Below are positions 59,388 through 64,000 of a DNA stretch of 64,000 bases, piece after piece. The DNA is taken from assembly GCF_014633365.1 (NCBI RefSeq), contig NC_068352.1:20059310-20123309 (forward strand), read 5' to 3'. Position 1 is the first letter of the stretch; each line of letters begins with the position of its first letter. The notes under the pieces were generated by a model, which was not told the origin of the DNA, did not search any database, and saw only the letters and a program-made list of their open reading frames with translations. A program made the translations under genes and the position numbers. The DNA comes from Diospyros lotus. Its lineage: Eukaryota; Streptophyta; Magnoliopsida; Ericales; Ebenaceae.

Positions 59388-62155
59388 TGTGGTAGTGGCT
59401 CTCCTGGATAATCCCGCTAGCATAAAAAAATCTGAAAGAAGGTCGTCACATAAAATGATACCGAAACAATAACCCAAATTTAACACCAAATATTTTTTTT
59501 TTCCTTACTTGCTCACTGATCTTTAGGAGCCAAAATAAAGCATTCCCAATGACATTTTAACTTACACAATTCTATAGGCTCAAAGGCTATACAATCAAAA
59601 TATAAGGGCAATTATCATTTACAAAATGAATCTCACTCTACATGCCCTCAAAACAAATTACTCCTATAGACCTCTTCGGCTGTGATATCTTTGTATACAA
59701 CTAGACCCAGGCTCTAGACTCACTGGACTTACCCTCAGCAATTGTTTTTCCCTTACCTGGAATGACAAGAATAAACAAGGTGAGCCACAAGACTCAACAA
59801 GTATATATTAGAACAAATGAGTTAAGACATAGATAAATCAAAGTAAAATAAACCTGACTTCCCAAGTACGAGTAGTATTTCCCATTAGATCCCATCATTA
59901 TTATCATTCCCATGCCATTGACGTTATGTATTTTATGCCTCATTTCCTTTCTCATGAATACATAGATTTCCATGCATCACATTGGCCCTCAAAGCCTTAC
60001 ATTCACATGCATGCATACATATACATAGAAAAAATCATTTAGCCATTCATTTGACTTGAGCATTGCCTACTGGGTTTTATGGTCACCTTACTCGCGTCAA
60101 ACGCTCTTTAGGATATCATTTTCTCACCCCGCAATACATAGTCGCCGCACAAAATAATAAGTGCGCAAATAATAATACTATGCAATGCTCATGAAGGTTT
60201 CAAGTACACATATTGAACATGCTTCTTTATTAGCAATGTTCTCACCATAATCATTATGCGCACTTGGACATTTCAAGATTATATCCTCACATGAGCCAAT
60301 AATATTTTCATCACATGATTTAGTATCATTCATTAAGATCCATTTCCATACCATTTCTCAAGGTCAAACAAGTTGATTATATGAATTCACCATTTAAAAA
60401 TTCATGATTTTCATTTTCAATCCTTACCATTAATTAACTTCCCCATTTTTTTGGACACCTACATATCCGCGAGATGATTTTGAAGCCAACTAAAACATCA
60501 CAAGAGGTTTGGGGAAGAATTACAAACATTAGAAAAGAATCAGACCAAAAAGAGAGAATTAATGCATTTTGTTAGTTGACCGAATAAAATAGTTGGTTAA
60601 CCAACTAGGGACTTAGTCAACCGACGAAGAAGACTTAGTCGACTAAATAGGGACTTGGTCGACCAAGAAAAACACTCAGTCGACTAACAGAAGCCAAATC
60701 ACCCATTTGGTCAACAGATTGAAACACTTGGTCAACTAACAAAAACCAAAATACCACTTGGTCGACTAATAGAAACAAAAATACCACTTGGTCGATTGAT
60801 TGAAACACTTGGTTGACTAACAGAAAGAAAAACACATACTTGGTCGACTAACAGAAGGAAAAACACATATTTGGTCAACCGATAGAAATACTTGGTCGAC
60901 TAACAGAAGGCAAAACACATACTTGGTCGACCGACAAAAATACTTGGTCAACTAATAGAAGGTAAAACACATACTTGGTCGACTGACAGAAATACTTGAT
61001 CGACTAACAGAGATCTGAAACTAAAAAAATAGTAACAACAACCTACAAAACTCAACATCCCAAGCAAGATACGCCAAAAACCTTGCCTATCTAAAACTCC
61101 TAATCAATCAAGTGTCATTCCTTTGACAATTTAGGGTGAGCTAGACCCTAAGGACAACTCTCAAAAAGTCCCATCGGTGATAAAACACAACGTTTAAAGA
61201 AATGAGAAAGTAATCCACCAATCAATATAGGCTCACGATTAGATCTTCTAAGAAAATAGAAGATTCAAAGACCAAGGAACCAAGAAGGAAACCAACTTGA
61301 CCCAAGAGAAAAGGAACCAAAGTTTACATTAACAAGGAATGATCAACATGAGCTTGCATTGAAACCACATAGGAGGAACAAGAAATTGCATTTAGGATAA
61401 GAAATTGCCTCAAAAAAGAAATAAGGAGGTAAGGGAACTTGCCTTAACGATGCTTAGTCCAAAGAGAAGAACAACCAGCTGCAACTCCCCACTTGAAGCT
61501 TTAATGGAGATTATCAACAAAGAAGAAGATGAAACAAGATAAAGAAGAAATGGTTGCTCGGGAGAATAGGGAAAAAGGAGACAAGGAAAAGAAAGAAGCA
61601 TGGGGGAGGGATGGCTGCCAATCAGCTTTCCAACCACCCCCTTGGCCAAATTACCACTTTGCCCTCTCCTTTACACACACCACAACTCATTAAACCCATT
61701 TTGGTCTTTTACCCCTTTTTCTTTTCTTTTTCATTTTTCTTTTTACTCCATAATACACACAAGTTATCTATAGTAAATTCCCATTTATGAAGTTCCCATT
61801 TCACCCTTACTTTTGACACACACAATGAACCACATCAAGCCCTTATTAGACTTTTCATAATTCATTCATTTTGATTAATTAAAATACACAAGTTTTTATG
61901 TTCATGGGCCCAATACCCATTTCATTAGCCCAACACAATGGCCCCATCATTTCTTAGGCCCAAGGGATTCACAACTTCATCTTAAATAAAACACAACCCA
62001 ATGCACTAGGCTTCACCCCAAGTTTTCTTTAAAAACTCAATCCCTTTAACTAGGAAAATCACAATTTCATAGCACTTAATTCTTTAGGCTAATTTATCAC
62101 ACATAATAAATCATAATTCAAGTAAAAAAACTAGGCTCACTAATGGGTCGTTACA
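59388..62155 (-). mobile_element. Candidate solo LTR, 2.77 kb
   Basis: On the minus strand it starts TGTAACGACCCATTAG and ends GCCACTACCACA; the flanks ATTAT (59383-59387) and ATTGT (62156-62160) differ at one base. The TGTAACGA start is shared with the LTR at 8476. No coding capacity; a pyrimidine-rich leader-like stretch (minus strand, about 61400-61600) resembles that at 8925-9170 of the other LTR. It contains the palindromic minisatellite at 60590-61015. Confidence 0.65.
60590..61015. repeat. Minisatellite of TTGGTCGACTAA words
   Basis: About 15 imperfect units of the form CTTGGTCGACTAACAGAAGG or CTTGGTCGACCGACAGAAAT. In the second half they alternate as a compound unit of about 52 bp with AAAACACATA spacers. 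Perfect palindromes include TTAGTCGACTAA (60635-60646) and CTTGGTCGACCAAG (60654-60667). A minus-strand open frame across it is only a translation of the repeat. Confidence 0.85.
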
Positions 62156-62277
62156 ATTGTTGTCACCTTTTTTTGTTTCTTTGACGACCTTGTTTAGCAC
62201 TGTAAACTCATAATGATCATCTAATATCAACCTTGCACAATCTTCGCATTGAAATCCCAATCAAATATATATGGATC

Positions 62278-62913
62278 ATGCTACTTGTACCAAGAATATG
62301 TACAAATTTGATGACCGAATCGGACTTTATTCGATGATGAAGTTCGATTCAAACTTATCCAATGATGAAGTTCGGACTTCTTTGCTTGGACTTCATCCTA
62401 GATGAACCCCGATCGGGTTTAATCTATGAATTAAGCCCGATCGTGCTTAATTCATAAAGCCTAATCGGGCTTAATCAGCGAACTAAGCCTGATCAGACTT
62501 AATTCATAAAGCCTAATTAGGCTTAATTCATAAAGCATAACCAAGCTTCATCCACAGGCAGCATTGACGAGATGGTGTAGCGACGATTGGCACAAGGCGC
62601 TATGGCGAGGTGACGATAGGATGTAGCGGTGATCGCGTGAGGCGCTGTAACGGGGCAACGACAGGATGCATCGACGGTCGGTGAGGTGCGTTGAAAAGTG
62701 ACGTGAAGGTGGCGAGGCGCGTCGTGAGGCGACACAGGGTGATGATGAGGGGAGGCGAGGTGAGGCAGAGCTTGTTGGAGGCGGGCTATGACTGAGAAGA
62801 AAGGAGACAACCAAGGACAAGAGTGGTGAATCTGTAAATTGGGTGAGGGTATTTTTGTGATTTGGCATCTTCGGTCATTCTCTTAGTAACCCACTTATTT
62901 GTACAAGTATCAT
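62278..62913. mobile_element. TIR element carrying a GATC-palindrome array
   Basis: Ends ATGCTACTTGTAC and GTACAAGTATCAT are inverted (12 of 13). Inside, 62320-62550 is an array of CCGATCGGG / AAGCCTAATTAGGCTT words spaced by TTAATTCATAAAGC, and 62575-62780 is a GC-rich GAGGCG/GACGATAGGATG stretch. Minus-strand frames over the latter are low-complexity. A related fragment lies at 19230-19407. Target duplication unclear. Confidence 0.6.
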
Positions 62914-63577
62914 TTTCCAATATATATTACTTGACTTCATATTGTTGTGAAGCATCAATGGTGACTTTCTCTAAATTTGTTAAAAGAAAATGAAAAGTTA
63001 GTACAGTTAGAAAAAGGGTAGGGTGAGTAGTAAATGTAAGGAGAAGCCTTTGCTTTTTCCTTAGATTTAATGAGTTCTTTCTTCAATTTCACAAAATGTA
63101 TTCACCGTTGTATCCTTATTAAAGTACACTATATATATAAAACTGTATGAGTCATAGACTTGGATATTAATCATATACATATAACCATAAAATAAATGGT
63201 CCAGAATACTAAAAATTTATGAAAACTTGATTTCCCCCCCCCCCCCCTATATAATAGAATAGATAAAGAATAAGAATAATTCATATATAGCATCTAGTTA
63301 TGAATCCTACACTTTATTGAATAATGAAGAAGGAAGAAAGTGTTTCTATTTCATCAATGATTGCTACACCAAAATATACATATCATCTTCCATTATCACT
63401 TAGACTCAACTTAATTGAGCAAATACAACCATTCAAACCTTGAACCCACAATTGTTTTCATGATCTAGCTTTTCATGTTAGTGGTCACCTTTTCACTAGC
63501 AATCTCGTCAATCATGATCACACATATCCACATCTTGATATTTGCTAACTGAAATTTCTTGCCAATAATAAAATTTA
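62914..63577. other. Intergenic, nothing recognised
   Basis: AT-rich with a 15-C run near 63234-63247; no supported gene. Confidence 0.35.
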
Positions 63578-63809
63578 GGGTGTGTTTGATTGGCATGGAA
63601 AATATAGAAAAGAAAATATTTTTTAGTCAAATTTCAACTTTGGGCGTTTGATTGACAACTTTTTCCATAAAATTTGTTTTCCATCTAAGTACAAAAGTGC
63701 CATATTTTTCACAAAAATAAGGAAAATCAATTCTTAGGGGAGGTTGGTTTTGATTATCTAGGGAAGTTGGAAAACGTTTTCTTTTCCACCTTGTGCAATC
63801 AAACACACC
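63578..63809. mobile_element. MITE, family 3 copy (GGGTGTGTTTGATTG ends)
   Basis: GGGTGTGTTTGATTG at 63578 and CAATCAAACACACC ending at 63809 are inverted ends around 232 bp of AT-rich DNA with GGAAAAT/ATTTTCC words, flanked by TTA and TTC. The open frame on the minus strand is not a protein. Confidence 0.75.
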
Positions 63810-63812
63810 TTC

Positions 63813-64000
63813 GTTGTTGTTACCAAAGTACAACAATAAAAAATTATAAGGTGGGATTATCCAAATATTGGTGGAATGGTGTGTCCAGCTTCCGGGTTTT
63901 AATCTGTAGAGGTGATTTTGGGTTTGACAAAGATACTAGTCGTCGGTTAGGACTCGACAGGAATCACTGCTCTGGGAAGAGAGTGACTCCGAGAGGAACT
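63813..64000. other. Window end, unassigned
   Basis: Base composition becomes more GC-rich from 63880 and could be the start of another element or gene beyond the window, but nothing is recognisable. Confidence 0.3.

Noticed and set aside
60590..61015. Possible CRISPR array
   Set aside because: Eukaryotic DNA, variable unit lengths, no unique spacers; it is a compound minisatellite.
62523..62868. Two overlapping minus-strand frames rich in His, Ser and Pro
   Set aside because: They translate the GC-rich repeat of a TIR element and have no recognisable domain.

Overview
This is a window of plant (angiosperm, most likely eudicot) nuclear DNA. Evidence for that is the AT-rich intergenic sequence, a miR319-site-bearing CIN-type TCP gene, an ATL-type RING-H2 gene, an X8-domain gene with plant-style introns, and nested plant LTR retrotransposons, hAT elements, MITEs and an RTE-like LINE. 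The species cannot be named from the sequence. One assembly gap (100 N) lies at 34448-34547.

Only three intact protein-coding genes are supported: (1) a short class II (CIN/JAW) TCP transcription factor at 6048-6731 (+), with a miR319 target site and an upstream mini-ORF; (2) an intronless ATL-family RING-H2 E3 ubiquitin ligase at 17893-18618 (+); (3) a three-exon GPI-anchored X8 (callose-binding, PDCB-like) gene at 40904-42379 (-) with a 28-bp middle exon. They lie more than 10 kb apart and do not form a pathway unit.

Most of the rest is transposon archaeology. By region: 0-5 kb has a 1.2-kb solo LTR (TSD GTTAG), two related MITEs (one split by a SINE) and a 179-bp tandem duplication. 8.2-12 kb has a Sirevirus-like LTR interrupted by a 2.6-kb solo LTR (TSD ACTCT), followed by a diverged 0.7-kb direct repeat. 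19-22 kb has a SINE, a MITE and a CGACA-rich repeat. 22.3-29.6 kb has a Ty3/gypsy element with gag-protease but no recognisable pol, inside a MITE. 30-32.4 kb has a small hAT element with a 27-G run, a SINE and a candidate LTR. 33-40.1 kb has two copia elements nested in opposite orientations, with a MITE in one LTR. 42.6-45.5 kb has a 1-kb hAT derivative, a MITE and a long hairpin repeat. 46.3-50.35 kb has a solo LTR inside another solo LTR, both with perfect TSDs. 52-54 kb has an RTE-like LINE; 56-56.9 kb a hAT element with a transposase remnant and perfect 8-bp TSD; 59.4-62.2 kb a candidate solo LTR with a palindromic minisatellite; 62.3-63.8 kb two small TIR elements.

I found no clearly new biological system. 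The most striking recurrent structure is that several unrelated-looking LTRs and small elements each carry their own array of short perfect palindromes (different core words, same architecture). This resembles the palindrome modules described for Sirevirus LTRs, and here it appears in at least six loci. Repeat boundaries were found by eye from terminal motifs and target-site duplications; family names are assignments from motif resemblance, not database matches.
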